Part shown: positions 40,931-53,000 of the stretch, in pieces
Numbering within the stretch: position 1 is the stretch's first letter
Layout of the letters: every line of letters begins with the position of its first letter
Assembly: GCF_018130765.1 (NCBI RefSeq)
Contig: NZ_JAFCJZ010000014.1
Span: 173,393 to 237,392, forward strand
Length of the DNA: 64,000 bases
Direction: 5' to 3'
DNA from: Bradyrhizobium iriomotense
GTDB taxonomy: Bacteria; Pseudomonadota; Alphaproteobacteria; Rhizobiales; Xanthobacteraceae
Position numbers and translations under genes: made by a program
The notes under the pieces: generated by a model
Database searches by the model: none
Seen by the model: the letters and a program-made list of their open reading frames with translations, nothing else
Told to the model about the DNA's origin: nothing

Positions 40931-42622
40931 ATGGCAGGCGACACCGGCAAGTTCGGCGTTGGGGCAGTGCATCTCGGTGTTCCGAATCGCCGTCAGTTCT
41001 TCCAGCTCGGCGTCGGCGCCGCGGCAGGATGGAGCCTCGCAGGCAGCGCCTTCGCGCAGACCGAGCGCCCGACCAGCCCGCCGGACAAGCCGCGCGGCCA
41101 GGTGATCGCGGCGCTGTCGCAGGAGCCGACCGTCTTCCATCCCTTGATGCCCGGCATCGAGGTCGATCAGGGCATCTGGTGGCAGGTGTTTTCGCCGCTC
41201 TGGTACATCGACCCCGACGGGAATTTCGTTCCCGACCTCGCCCGCGAGGTCCCGACCCTCGAGAATGGCGGCCTGTCGGCCGACGGCCTGACCTGGAAGA
41301 TCAAGCTCCGCAGCGACGTGAAGTGGCACGACGGCACGCCGTTCACGGCGGAGGACGTCAAATTCTCCATCGAGCTGATCAACAATCCCGGTTTTCGCGC
41401 GCGCAGCCGGGTCGGCCATAGCCTCGTCAAGGACATCACCGTCGTGGCGCCCGACGAGATCCATTGGCGGATGGAAGCGCCCTATTCGCCCTATATGTCG
41501 ATCCTGGCGTCGTTCACCTTCATCGTGCCCAAGCACATCCTGGAGAAGGTGTCCGATCCGAACGCCTCGCCGTTCCACAATGCGCCGGTCGGGACCGGCC
41601 CGTTCCGTTGGGGTGAGCGCGTACCCGGCGATCATATCCAGCTGAATGCCCACACCGGCTATCACGGCAAGGGGCCGTACGTCGAACGCGTGGTCTTCAA
41701 ATACATCCCTGATCTCACCGTGCTCTACACGCAGTTCCGCACTGGACAGGTCGACTACACGGGCCTTGCAGGCATCCTGCCGAACTTCGTGCAGGAGGCG
41801 AAGACGCTGAAGGGCCGCAAGATCTTCGTCTCTTCGACGTCCTCGGTCGAGCATATCGCGCCGAACCTGGATTTTGGCCCCTTCACTGATCGCGCCGTGC
41901 GCGAGGCGCTCTATCTCGGCATCAACAAGCAGGCGATCATCGATGCGCTCTATTACGGCCTGCCGACGCAGACCGAGAGCTTCGTGCCGCAGCAGGCCTG
42001 GTCGTTCCAGCAGGGGCTGCCGCAGCACAAATACGATCCTGCCAAGGCCAATGCGCTGCTCGACGCAGCGGGCTGGGTTCGCGGCTCCAGCGGCATTCGC
42101 GAGAAGGGCGGCGTCAAGCTCGAATTCACCAACTCGACGACGGCGGGCAGTGCCGTGCGCGAGCAGTGCCAGCAGCTCCTGATCCAGGACTGGCGCGCCA
42201 TTGGCGCAACGATGCGCGTCAACAACATGCCGGCGGCCGTGATCTGGGGTGACTTCTGGCAGCAATCGAAGTTCAATTCGGTGATCGTCGGCGTGAACTT
42301 CATGCTGGGCAGCGACCCCGACGTGACGCCGCGCTTCGGCTCCGGCGCCATTCCCGCCAAGGGCGGCCGCGGCTACAACACGTATCAATATCAGAGTGCG
42401 GAGGCCGACCGGCTGCTGGCTCAAGGCGCCAAGCAATTCGACCTGGCGCAGCGCAAGGCGACCTATGGTGAGCTGCAAAAGCTCATCCGCAACGACCTGG
42501 CGATCCTGCCGCTATTCCAGAGCTTCATCGCCGAGGGTATCAAGGAGGGGCTGCAAGGCTTCCGTCCCAACATCAACATGTCGATCAACAGCTGGAACAT
42601 GCGCGAATGGTACTGGGCCTGA
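40931..42622 (+). CDS. ABC transporter substrate-binding protein, family 5 (DppA-like)
   Basis: The 563-residue protein has a twin-arginine export signal (NRRQFFQLGVGAAAG, arginines 20-21, cleaved near AFA-QT). A family 5 extracellular binding domain follows, with WKIKLRSDVKWHDGTPFTAED and the PVGTGPFRWGE segment. Such proteins bind peptides or other bulky polar solutes in the periplasm. I chose the ATG at 40931; the 19 codons before it lie upstream of the signal. It is the first gene of an operon with two permeases, two oxidoreductases and a fused ATPase. Confidence 0.92.
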   Translation: MAGDTGKFGVGAVHLGVPNRRQFFQLGVGAAAGWSLAGSAFAQTERPTSPPDKPRGQVIAALSQEPTVFHPLMPGIEVDQGIWWQVFSPLWYIDPDGNFVPDLAREVPTLENGGLSADGLTWKIKLRSDVKWHDGTPFTAEDVKFSIELINNPGFRARSRVGHSLVKDITVVAPDEIHWRMEAPYSPYMSILASFTFIVPKHILEKVSDPNASPFHNAPVGTGPFRWGERVPGDHIQLNAHTGYHGKGPYVERVVFKYIPDLTVLYTQFRTGQVDYTGLAGILPNFVQEAKTLKGRKIFVSSTSSVEHIAPNLDFGPFTDRAVREALYLGINKQAIIDALYYGLPTQTESFVPQQAWSFQQGLPQHKYDPAKANALLDAAGWVRGSSGIREKGGVKLEFTNSTTAGSAVREQCQQLLIQDWRAIGATMRVNNMPAAVIWGDFWQQSKFNSVIVGVNFMLGSDPDVTPRFGSGAIPAKGGRGYNTYQYQSAEADRLLAQGAKQFDLAQRKATYGELQKLIRNDLAILPLFQSFIAEGIKEGLQGFRPNINMSINSWNMREWYWA

Positions 42623-42649
42623 TGTCTCAGGCCGGCTGGATCGCCTGAG

Positions 42650-43600
42650 ATGGCCCGCTACGTCGCCAATCGCCTGGCGCAGGCGATCATGCTGCTCGTG
42701 ATCGTCTCGGCGATCGGCTTTGCCATTCTGCATCTAGCGCCGGGCGGCCCGCTCTCGCAGTTTGCCGTCTCCGGGCAGATGACGCAGGAGGACCTCGACC
42801 GCGTCACGAAGCAGCTTGGCCTCGATCGGCCGCTGCCGATTCAGTACCTCGACTGGTTCGGCCGCATGCTGAAAGGCGATTGGGGCAAGTCCTATCGCGA
42901 CGGCGAGGCCGTGCTGTCGGTGATCTCCTCGCATCTCGGCGCCACCCTGGAGCTGATGGCGACGGCAACCATCATCGCGGTGCTGCTCGGCTGCTGGATC
43001 GGCATCCTTGGCGCGCTGCGCCGCTATTCGGTGTTCGATACGCTCGCCACCGTCGGCGCCATGATCGCGCTGTCGATCCCGACCTTCTGGTTCGGCCTCG
43101 TCACCATCTACGTGTTCTCGGTGAAGCTCGGCTGGCTTCCGGCCGGCAACCGGCAGACCATCGGCGATGGCTCCTTCCTCGACCTGCTGCATCACCTGAT
43201 TGCGCCGGCCATGGTGCTGGCGCTGGTCGAGACCGCGATGTGGGGGCGATTCATGCGCTCCTCGATGCTGGAGGTCATCAACCAGGACTACATCCGCACC
43301 GCGCGCGCCAAGGGCATGCCGGAATGGCGCATCCTCACCGTGCACGCACTGCGCAACGCGCTGCTGCCGATGATCACGGTGGCAGGCCTGCAGTTCCCGA
43401 CGCTGCTGGGCGGCGCGCTGGTGGCGGAAACCGTGTTCACCTGGCCCGGCATGGGCCGGCTGTTCCTGGATTCCATCGGCTACCGCGACTATCCCGTGGT
43501 GATGGGCATCCTGATGTTTTCGGCGACGATGGTGCTGATCGGCTCGCTGCTCGCCGACATCCTCTATGCCGTCGTCGATCCGCGCATCCGGGTGGGCTAG
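42650..43600 (+). CDS. ABC transporter permease (DppB-like)
   Basis: The 316-residue inner-membrane protein has the DppB layout: an N-terminal helix, a periplasmic loop with QLGLDRPLPIQYLDW, then five helices. The ATPase-contact loop (EAA-type) is near YIRTARAKGMPEWRI. With the next gene it forms the membrane channel of the peptide-type importer. The start is 27 bases after the binding-protein gene. Confidence 0.94.
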   Translation: MARYVANRLAQAIMLLVIVSAIGFAILHLAPGGPLSQFAVSGQMTQEDLDRVTKQLGLDRPLPIQYLDWFGRMLKGDWGKSYRDGEAVLSVISSHLGATLELMATATIIAVLLGCWIGILGALRRYSVFDTLATVGAMIALSIPTFWFGLVTIYVFSVKLGWLPAGNRQTIGDGSFLDLLHHLIAPAMVLALVETAMWGRFMRSSMLEVINQDYIRTARAKGMPEWRILTVHALRNALLPMITVAGLQFPTLLGGALVAETVFTWPGMGRLFLDSIGYRDYPVVMGILMFSATMVLIGSLLADILYAVVDPRIRVG

Positions 43601-43602
43601 GC

Positions 43603-44478
43603 ATGGCGACTGCGGCCCTCTCCACTGTCCAGCGCACGCCCGGTCAGGCCGCGTGGCGGCGCTTTTGCCGTCACCGTCTGGCGCTTGCGGGTGCGCTGAT
43701 CATCCTCGTTCTCGTGCTCGGCTCGGCATTGGGCCCCTATCTCCTGCCGTTCGACGACACCTATATCGACATCATGAAGCGGTTCGCGCCGCCGCTGTCG
43801 GGCGCGCATATTCTCGGCACCGACGAGCTCGGCCGCGACGTGCTGGCGCGGTTGATGATGGGCGGGCGCGTCTCGCTCTCGATCGGCATCGTCGCGATGG
43901 TGATGGCGATGGCGATCGGCATCGTCGTCGGCGCGTTCGCCGGCTTCTATGGCGGCGCCGTCGGTGCGGTCCTGATGCGGCTCGTTGACGCCGTGCTGTG
44001 CTTTCCGACCATCTTCCTCCTGCTCGCGCTCGCGGCGCTCACCGAGCCCGGCCTCGTCACCACCACGGTGCTGATCGCGGCCACGGCCTGGATGGCCGTT
44101 GCCCGCGTCGTCGAAGCCCAGGTGCGATCGCTGCGCGAGCGCGAGTTCGCCGTGGCCGCGCTCGCCTTCGGGTCGTCGAACCTGCGCATCATGTTCCGCG
44201 AGCTCGTGCCCAATGCGATCGCGCCGATCGTGGTGGCGGCGACACTGAACGTCGCCAAGGCGATCCTGCTCGAATCCTATGTCAGCTATCTCGGTTTCGG
44301 CATCCAGCCGCCGGCCGCGAGCTGGGGCAACATGCTCAACAACGCGCAGATCTATCTCACCAGCGCGCCATGGCTCGCGATCGTGCCGGGCGTCGCCATC
44401 ACGCTCGCGGTGACCAGCTTCAATTTCCTCGGTGACGGGCTGCGCGATGCGCTCGATCCGCGAATGAACATCCCATGA
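43603..44478 (+). CDS. ABC transporter permease (DppC-like)
   Basis: The 291-residue protein has the DppC layout, with an N-terminal helix (LALAGALIILVLVLGSALG), the signature HILGTDELGRDVLARLMMG, and a C-terminal set of helices with the ATPase-contact loop near REREFAVAALAFGSSN. It pairs with the DppB-like permease. The start two bases after that gene's stop is taken; the frame is open further upstream but only in the shadow of the preceding gene. Confidence 0.94.
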   Translation: MATAALSTVQRTPGQAAWRRFCRHRLALAGALIILVLVLGSALGPYLLPFDDTYIDIMKRFAPPLSGAHILGTDELGRDVLARLMMGGRVSLSIGIVAMVMAMAIGIVVGAFAGFYGGAVGAVLMRLVDAVLCFPTIFLLLALAALTEPGLVTTTVLIAATAWMAVARVVEAQVRSLREREFAVAALAFGSSNLRIMFRELVPNAIAPIVVAATLNVAKAILLESYVSYLGFGIQPPAASWGNMLNNAQIYLTSAPWLAIVPGVAITLAVTSFNFLGDGLRDALDPRMNIP

Positions 44479-44518
44479 CGAGCAAGAGCTCGACCGAAGT
44501 GAATGCCAGGAGTGCCCC

Positions 44519-45847
44519 ATGTCCCCGCCGCTCAACCGTATAAATAGCGACGAACGCCTGCCGGCGCAGGTGGACGTCGTCGTCATCGGCGGCGGTGTGA
44601 TCGGCGTCTCCGCGGCCTATCATCTCGCGAAGAAGGGCCATTCCGTCGCCCTCGTCGAGAAAGGCCATGTCGGCGGCGAGCAGTCGAGCCGCAATTGGGG
44701 CTGGTGCCGCCAGCAGGGCCGCGCCCGTGAGGAAATCCCGCTGGCGCGCGAGGCGCTGCGGCTGTGGGAGGACATGCAGAACGACGCCGGCGTCGATGCC
44801 GGCTTTCGCCGCACCGGCGTCCTGTTCCTCACCAAGAGCAAGGACGAGCTCGCCGGTTGGGAGCGCTGGGCCGCAATCGCGCGCGAGCAGCAGGTCCACT
44901 CCACCGTGCTGACGCCGGCAGAGGTTGCCGAGCGCTTGCCTGATAATGCCGACAAATGGGTCGGCGGACTGCACACGCCGAGCGATGGCCGCGCCGAGCC
45001 GTCGATGGCCGTGCCCGCTCTTGCGACTGCCGCACGCAAGCACGGCGTGACCATTCACCAGGGCTGCGCCGCCCGCGGGCTGGAGACGACCGGCGGAAAG
45101 GTCAGTGCCGTCGTCACCGAGAAGGGCACCATTCGCACCCAATCCGTGCTGCTGTCGGGCGGCGCTTGGTCGTCGCTGTTCTGCCGCCGCCACGGCATCG
45201 AGCTGCCGATCGGCCTCGTCAACGCAACGGCCTGCCGGACCACGCCGGGGCCGGAGATCACCTCGGGCGCGCTCGGCACCGACTTCTACTGCATCCGCCG
45301 CCGCCTCGACGGCGGCTTCACGCTGGCGCTGCGCAACCGCGGCACGGTCGAGCTGTCGCCCGATCTGTTCCGTTACGCGCGCACCTTCTGGCCGACCTAT
45401 CTGCATCGCAAGAACGGCTTGAAGCTGTCGTTTGGCAAATCGTTCTTCGACCAGCTCATGCGTGGCACGAGCTGGAGCCTCGACAAGCCGTCGCCGTTCG
45501 AGACCGAGCGTGTACGTGATCCCGCGCCCGACATGTCGCTGGTCAATGCGGCGCTGGCTTCGTTGATCAAGTCCAACCCCGAGCTGAAGGACATCGAGAT
45601 CGCGGAAGCCTGGGGCGGCACGATCGACTGCACGCCGGACACCATTCCCGTGATCTCACCGGTCGATGCGCTGCCGGGTTTCTTCCTCGCGACCGGCTTC
45701 TCCGGCCATGGCTTCGGCATTGGTCCGGCGGCCGGCAAGCTCGCCGCAGACATCGTGACGGGCGCGACGCCGCTGGTCGATCCCGCCGCCTACAGCCACA
45801 AGCGCATGATCGACGGCCGCCGGCTCGCGCCGGTCAGCCCGTTCTGA
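44519..45847 (+). CDS. FAD-dependent oxidoreductase, DAO family
   Basis: The 442-residue flavoprotein begins with an FAD-binding motif (VDVVVIGGGVIGVSAAYHLA, about 18-37) and ends with TGFSGHGFGIGPAAGKL, typical of the glycine/D-amino acid oxidase family. It should oxidise an amine or N-substituted amino acid to an imine, giving a keto acid. A ribosome binding site (CCAGGAG) precedes the ATG. It lies inside an ABC importer operon, so its substrate is probably the imported compound, for example a D-amino acid or opine-like molecule. This is inferred from context only. Confidence 0.88.
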   Translation: MSPPLNRINSDERLPAQVDVVVIGGGVIGVSAAYHLAKKGHSVALVEKGHVGGEQSSRNWGWCRQQGRAREEIPLAREALRLWEDMQNDAGVDAGFRRTGVLFLTKSKDELAGWERWAAIAREQQVHSTVLTPAEVAERLPDNADKWVGGLHTPSDGRAEPSMAVPALATAARKHGVTIHQGCAARGLETTGGKVSAVVTEKGTIRTQSVLLSGGAWSSLFCRRHGIELPIGLVNATACRTTPGPEITSGALGTDFYCIRRRLDGGFTLALRNRGTVELSPDLFRYARTFWPTYLHRKNGLKLSFGKSFFDQLMRGTSWSLDKPSPFETERVRDPAPDMSLVNAALASLIKSNPELKDIEIAEAWGGTIDCTPDTIPVISPVDALPGFFLATGFSGHGFGIGPAAGKLAADIVTGATPLVDPAAYSHKRMIDGRRLAPVSPF

Positions 45848-45860
45848 GGATGCTCGTGAC

Positions 45861-46787
45861 ATGACGGTTCTCTACAAGGCCAACACGGTGCGCGGCGCGG
45901 AGTGGGCCCGTTTCTTCGCGGAGCGCGCGCCCGACATGCCGTTCCGGCTCTGGCCCGACATCGGCGATCCCGCAGAGGTGCGCTATCTCGTGACCTGGGT
46001 GCCGCCTGATAACATCGCGACGACGTTCCCGAACATCGAGCTGGTGTTCTCGGTCGGTGCCGGCGTCGACCAGTTCGATCCGACGAAACTGCCGCCGCAC
46101 ATTCCGCTGCTGCGGATGCTGGAGCCCGGCATCGCCGAGACCATGGTGGAATACGTCACCATGAGCGTGCTCGCCCTGCATCGCGATCTCCTGCACTTCA
46201 TCAACCAGCAGAAGGAGCAGGTCTGGCGCGAGATCCGGATCACGCCGGCCAGGCGCCGGCGTGTCGGCGTGATGGGGCTCGGCCAACTCGGCCAGGCTGT
46301 GCTCGAGCGGCTCAAGGCGTTCGGTTTTCCGCTTCTCGGCTGGAACCGCTCGCCGCGCGAGATCGACGGCGTCACTTGCTACGCAGGTGCTGAGGCCTTG
46401 CCGGATTTCCTCGTGCAGACGGACATCCTCGTCTGCCTGCTGCCGCTGACCGACGAGACCCGCGGCATCCTGAATGCGGACCTCTTCGCGGGCCTGCCGC
46501 GCGGTGCGGGGCTCGTCAATGTCGGACGCGGCCCGCATCTCGTCGAAGCCGATTTCCTCGCCGCTCTCGACAGCGGCGCACTGTCGGGCGCGGTGCTCGA
46601 CGTCGCTGAACCCGAGCCGCTGCCGGTGGGCCATCCGTTCTGGAGCCATCCGCGCATCCTGCTCACGCCGCACAATGCCAGCATGACCACGCCCGATACG
46701 GCCGTCGACTACGTGCTCGACGTCATCGCACGTCACCGCCGCGGCGAAGAGCTTCCCGGGCGGGTCGATCGCAGCCGTGGTTACTGA
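45861..46787 (+). CDS. D-2-hydroxyacid dehydrogenase (glyoxylate/hydroxypyruvate reductase A-like)
   Basis: The 308-residue protein has the NAD(P)-binding motif GVMGLGQLGQAVLERL (about 136-151), the arginine-containing LVNVGRGPHLVEADFLAAL region and the catalytic-type histidine in LLTPHNASMTTP. It belongs to the 2-hydroxyacid dehydrogenase family, closest in layout to GhrA. It would reduce a 2-oxoacid made by the upstream flavoprotein, or the reverse. It starts 13 bases after that gene. A 119-base repeat separates it from the ATPase gene of the transporter. Confidence 0.88.
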   Translation: MTVLYKANTVRGAEWARFFAERAPDMPFRLWPDIGDPAEVRYLVTWVPPDNIATTFPNIELVFSVGAGVDQFDPTKLPPHIPLLRMLEPGIAETMVEYVTMSVLALHRDLLHFINQQKEQVWREIRITPARRRRVGVMGLGQLGQAVLERLKAFGFPLLGWNRSPREIDGVTCYAGAEALPDFLVQTDILVCLLPLTDETRGILNADLFAGLPRGAGLVNVGRGPHLVEADFLAALDSGALSGAVLDVAEPEPLPVGHPFWSHPRILLTPHNASMTTPDTAVDYVLDVIARHRRGEELPGRVDRSRGY

Positions 46788-46834
46788 GGGCGTGATGGTG
46801 ATGGGAACACCGGTGCTGCCACGAGCTCCTCTTG

Positions 46835-46953
46835 CCTCTCCCGCTTGCGGGAGAGGTCGGCGCGAAGCGCCGGGTGAGGGCTCCCTCCTCTTGGGGGTCC
46901 TCGATCGTGGAAACACCCTCTCCCCAACCCTCCCCCGCAAGCGGGGGAGGGGG
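46835..46953. repeat. Palindromic repeat (CTCTCCCGCTTGCGGGAGAG type), copy 2
   Basis: CCTCTCCCGCTTGCGGGAGAGG and TCCCCCGCAAGCGGGGGA are the two hairpins, joined by GGTGAGGGCT and CACCCTCTCCCCAACCC, as in the copy at 13741-13858. It sits inside the ABC transporter operon, between the dehydrogenase gene and the ATPase gene, and may lower or process the distal transcript. Confidence 0.75.
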
Positions 46954-46988
46954 CGCATCTTCTCCGCGGCAAGCGTCAGGGGCGACGC

Positions 46989-48857
<1,869 letters not shown>

Positions 48858-49200
48858 CTGCGAGCGCCACACGTCCTCCGGAAATTGTGACCGGGTGGAG
48901 CGACAGGAAACCGCGGAATGTGAACCGCTTCATACTCGGTCACTCTTTTTCTGAACTACCACTCCCGTAAGAAATTGCCGCACCCGGACCTCATTGACGA
49001 ACGCGGGTGAGATGCAATGCCTGCGCAGCCGCGTGCTCGCAGCTTTGGCCTGGCTCCTCGTCTTGCTCACGAGCAAGCCAGCCCCATCACTCAGCACAAA
49101 TTTTTCAGAAGTGGGAATCAAGGGCATCGAGAAACGCGTCCAGGCAGCTTCTATTTGGGGTCAGCCAGTAGGCTGCCAATTACTCAGAAGGAGCCCCCCA
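48858..49200. other. Noncoding gap after the ABC operon
   Basis: I see no supported gene here. Open frames continue into this stretch from the next gene, but without a ribosome binding site or coherent protein character. No repeat family of this window is present. Confidence 0.35.
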
Positions 49201-49716
49201 ATGAAGATGAGCAGCGAAATTTCCAGCGCATCCTCCCTCAAGAGGCACATCGGCAGTCTTCGGATCGCCCGTTCCAGTCTGATCAAGTCAGCCCATATCC
49301 TTGAAAGAATTGGCCTGGCGGCCGTTGGGGCCTCTTGCGGCCTCTATGTCGGTGCAACCCTGTTGCGTCAGAAAGGCGGACTGTTTGAAAGCGGCTGGAT
49401 CGTGCTCCTGACAATGCTCTACGGAGCTATCAGCTATTATGTCGGAATTGATTTGTCCGGCAATGTCGCACGGAAGCCGAGATCGAGCATCTCGGAAGAA
49501 TGGACCGGCTCCGAGCCGGCTGAGATCATGAGTGCGGCCGGAACGTTCGGCGCGGCCATTGCCGCAACTCTGTCCGTCAGCATCCTTGTCCTTGACCAAA
49601 ATCTGCCTGACGGCCTGATAGGCTTTGTCGCCGGCTGTTGGGTGGTTGGTTCTTCGCTTCAGGTTGCGGCGGGCACGATGGCTCGCAGCCGCGATGCGTC
49701 CACGAACGAGCAATGA
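49201..49716 (+). CDS. Hypothetical small membrane protein
   Basis: I do not recognise this 171-residue protein. After a polar N-terminus (about 1-35) it has four likely membrane segments, including GLAAVGASCGLYVGATLL and GWIVLLTMLYGAISYYVGID, and the C-terminal pair AAGTFGAAIAATLSVSILVL and GLIGFVAGCWVVGSSLQVAA. The ATG at 49201 is preceded by AAGGAG at a good distance; the frame is open for 69 codons upstream but that part is not protein-like. Base composition is less GC-rich than in the neighbours, which could mean recent arrival. Confidence 0.6.
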   Translation: MKMSSEISSASSLKRHIGSLRIARSSLIKSAHILERIGLAAVGASCGLYVGATLLRQKGGLFESGWIVLLTMLYGAISYYVGIDLSGNVARKPRSSISEEWTGSEPAEIMSAAGTFGAAIAATLSVSILVLDQNLPDGLIGFVAGCWVVGSSLQVAAGTMARSRDASTNEQ

Positions 49717-50046
49717 AGGAAGCGCGCTCGAAAGAAGTGCGCTCACGGAAAGACGCCCGCTTGGCATCGTACGTGAGCGAAAGCCGCAGTGTTGGTTCGG
49801 CTTCAGGTCTCGAGTGAGCAGTGACGACTCATCGCAACCTCTGCCGTCCAACGCTGCGTGCCAGCGATGTTTGGTAGCGCGGCCGTTCGCTTCGAGCGGT
49901 GTCCCGGCCGAACCCCTATCGGTATCGAGTAACCTAAATTTTCGCACAGCAAACAAGACGTGCCATCATGGTGGCGTTGGGATATTGTCTGCGCGCGGCC
50001 GTGGTCCAAAATTCTGCTAACTGCCAGCCACAAGATCGGTGGAGCC
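49717..50046. other. Noncoding gap before the SAM-cyclase gene
   Basis: No gene, repeat family or clear palindrome that I can support is present in this stretch. The promoter of the following large gene presumably lies here. An in-frame GTG at 49960 could extend that gene by 29 codons. Confidence 0.35.
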
Positions 50047-53000
50047 ATGCAGATTGCGGAGTGGCTCGAGAAGTTGGAGCTTGGGCAATACGCGGAGCGT
50101 TTTGCCCAAAATGGGATCGACGTGGGCATCCTCCCCGAACTGATGGACGAGGACTTTGACAAGCTCGGAGTCCTGCTCGGTCATCGCCGCAAGATGCTGC
50201 GTGCCATTGCCGAGCTCGATCCAGCCGCGTTGATCGCGTCGCCGGCTCCTCCTCATGACGCCGAGCGGCGCCACCTCACCGTTATGTTCTGCGATCTGGT
50301 CGGCTCGACTGCGCTCTCGGCGCGTCTCGATCCCGAGGATATGTGGGAAGTGATCCGGGCCTACCGCGCCGCGTGCGCGCGCGTCATTGCCGCTTATGAC
50401 GGCAGGATCGCCAGGTTCGTCGGTGACGGGATACTCGTCTATTTCGGCTATCCGCGCGCCCACGAAGATGATGCGGAGCGCGCAGTGCGAGCGGGCCTCG
50501 ACATCATCTCCGCGATTCGCCAACTCGAGACAGGCGCCGGCGAAAAGGTTGAGCTGCGGATCGCAATTGCGACCGGGCTTGTGGTGGTCGGCGACCTCAT
50601 CAGCGGAGATGCGTCGGAGGAACACGCAACCGTCGGCGATACGCCAAACCTCGCGGCTCGGCTTCAAAGCCTGGCGGAACCGGGAGTGGTCGTCGTTGCA
50701 TCGTCGACGCGCCGGCTGCTTGGCGATCTCTTCACCTTTCGCAATCTCGGTCGCCGCGAGGTCAAGGGGATAGGCGAGCCCATCGCGGTCTGGGCGGTGG
50801 AAGGAGCGACCGCATCCGAGAGCCGCTTCGAGGCGGTCCGTGCCGCGCGCTCGATCGGCTTCGTCGGCCGCAAGGACGAGATCGAATTCATTCTCTCGCG
50901 CCAGCGTGAGGCATGGCAGGGGCAGGGCCAGATCGTATTGATTTCCGGTGAAGCGGGCATCGGCAAGTCGCGCATTGTCGCAACGCTAGCCGAAAGCCCC
51001 TCGTTGGGGACGCACCGTCGGGTGCGATATCAGTGTTCGCCTTACCACACCAACAGTGCGCTTCATCCCTTTGTCGCGCAACTCGAGCGCGCCGCCGGAA
51101 TCCGCTCGCACGACACGCCGGAACAAAAGTTCGGCAAGCTCGAGGCAATGCTGGCGCTTGGAACCAAGCAGGTCGCCCGGGCAACGCCGCTCATTGCGGC
51201 TCTGCTTTCGATTCCAACCGGAAACCATTGCCCGCCCCTTGGCTTGAGCCCGGCGCAGCAGCGGCGACAGACATTTGCCGCCCTTCTCGATCAGCTTGAG
51301 GGTTTGGCGAGAGACCAGCCGCTGCTGATCATCTGCGAGGATTTGCATTGGGCCGATGCCACGACCCTTGAACTGTTCGATCTCGCGGTCGATCGGATCA
51401 GGGCATTGCCGATACTCGTGCTCATGACATCCCGGCCGGAGTTCGAGCCTTCCTGGTCGGGCCTTGCCAACGTCAGTCTGTTGCGGCTCGACCGGCTCGA
51501 TCGGCAGGACACGCGCGCGCTGGTCGAGCAGGTGGTCGTCGGTCGCCAGCTGCCGCGCGAGATGATGAAGCAGATCATCGACAAGACGGATGGCGTCCCG
51601 CTATTCGTCGAGGAGTTGACCAAGATGGTGCTGGAGTCCGGCCTGCTCGTCGAGGATGCCGGGCGCTACCGCCTGCATAGTCCGCTCCCGCCGCTTGCTA
51701 TTCCCGCCACGCTGCAGGATTCGCTGATGGCGCGGCTCGACCGGCTCGCTCCGGTCAAGGAGGTGGCGCAGATCGGCGCCGCCATCGGCCGCGACTTCTC
51801 ATACGCGCTGCTGAGATACGTGGCGGGACGCGATGATCTGACGCTGAGCGCTGCGCTGGGACAACTTGAAGAGGCCGAACTGCTGTTGCGTCGTGGGACT
51901 CCGCCCGAAGCAAATTATAGCTTCAAGCACGCCCTCGTTCAGGAAGCGGCCTATGAGAGCCTGCTCAGGAGCAAACGGCAGCTGCTTCACACGCGAATTG
52001 GCGATGTCCTGCGCGAGAAGTTTCCAGCCGTCGCCGAGACCGAGCCGGAGGTTCTCGCACACCACTTTACTGAGGCGGGGCTGAGCGAGGTCGCCCTCGA
52101 ATGGTGGCGCAAGGCGGGCCTGCAGGCGCTGAAACGCTCGGCCTATACCGAGGCGGTCGCGCATCTCGGCAAAGCCATTGCAACCGCCGATCAGTTGCCT
52201 GACGAGCCCCGGCGGATGATGAGCAGGCTGCATCTTCAAATCGCATATGGCCGTGCCTTGCGGGGCAGCCTCGGCCACAGTGCTCCAGAAACGGTCGCGG
52301 CATGGACGCGTGCGCGCCAGTTCGCAGCCGACATCGATGATCCCGTTGAACTTGCGCCGGTGCATTCGGGGCTCTTCAATGCCTGCCTGACACACGGCGA
52401 ACTCGCTCCGATGCGGGAGCTGGCGGATGCCATCAGGAGCGCCGCGGACCGACGACCGGACTCGCCGGTGGCCGCCGTCGTCGCCCATTGGACGGGCGGC
52501 GTCACCTGCTGGTTCGCCGGCGATTACGTGAATGCACTAACGCATCTCGAGCGGGCGCTGGCGATCTATGGTGCCGAACCGGATCCTGCGACCTTCAGGG
52601 CTTCGGCGCTGGATCTGCCGTTCGTGATCATGAGATTTCTTGCCCTGGTGCTCTGGCCGCTCGGTAGCACCGCTCGCGCGCGCAAGCTCGCCGCGGACGC
52701 GGTGGGGGCTTCGGGAGAAAAACGGGCGCTGTCCCAGGCCAATGCGCTGGTTCATCGCGCTGTGTTCGACGGGGTATGCGGGGGCATGTTGCAGCAGACA
52801 GAGACGATCCTGGCGCTCGGTCTCGCGCGCGACCACACGATGCCGCTGTACGTTGCCGCGGGCACCTATCTGAATGGCCTGGCCAAGTGGCGTGCCGGCG
52901 ACCGAATGGCCGGACTGGCGGATATGCGTCACGGCTGGACCTTTCTGCACGAGAACGATTGCTACCTCTGCGAACCGTTCTGGGGGATGCATGTCGCCCT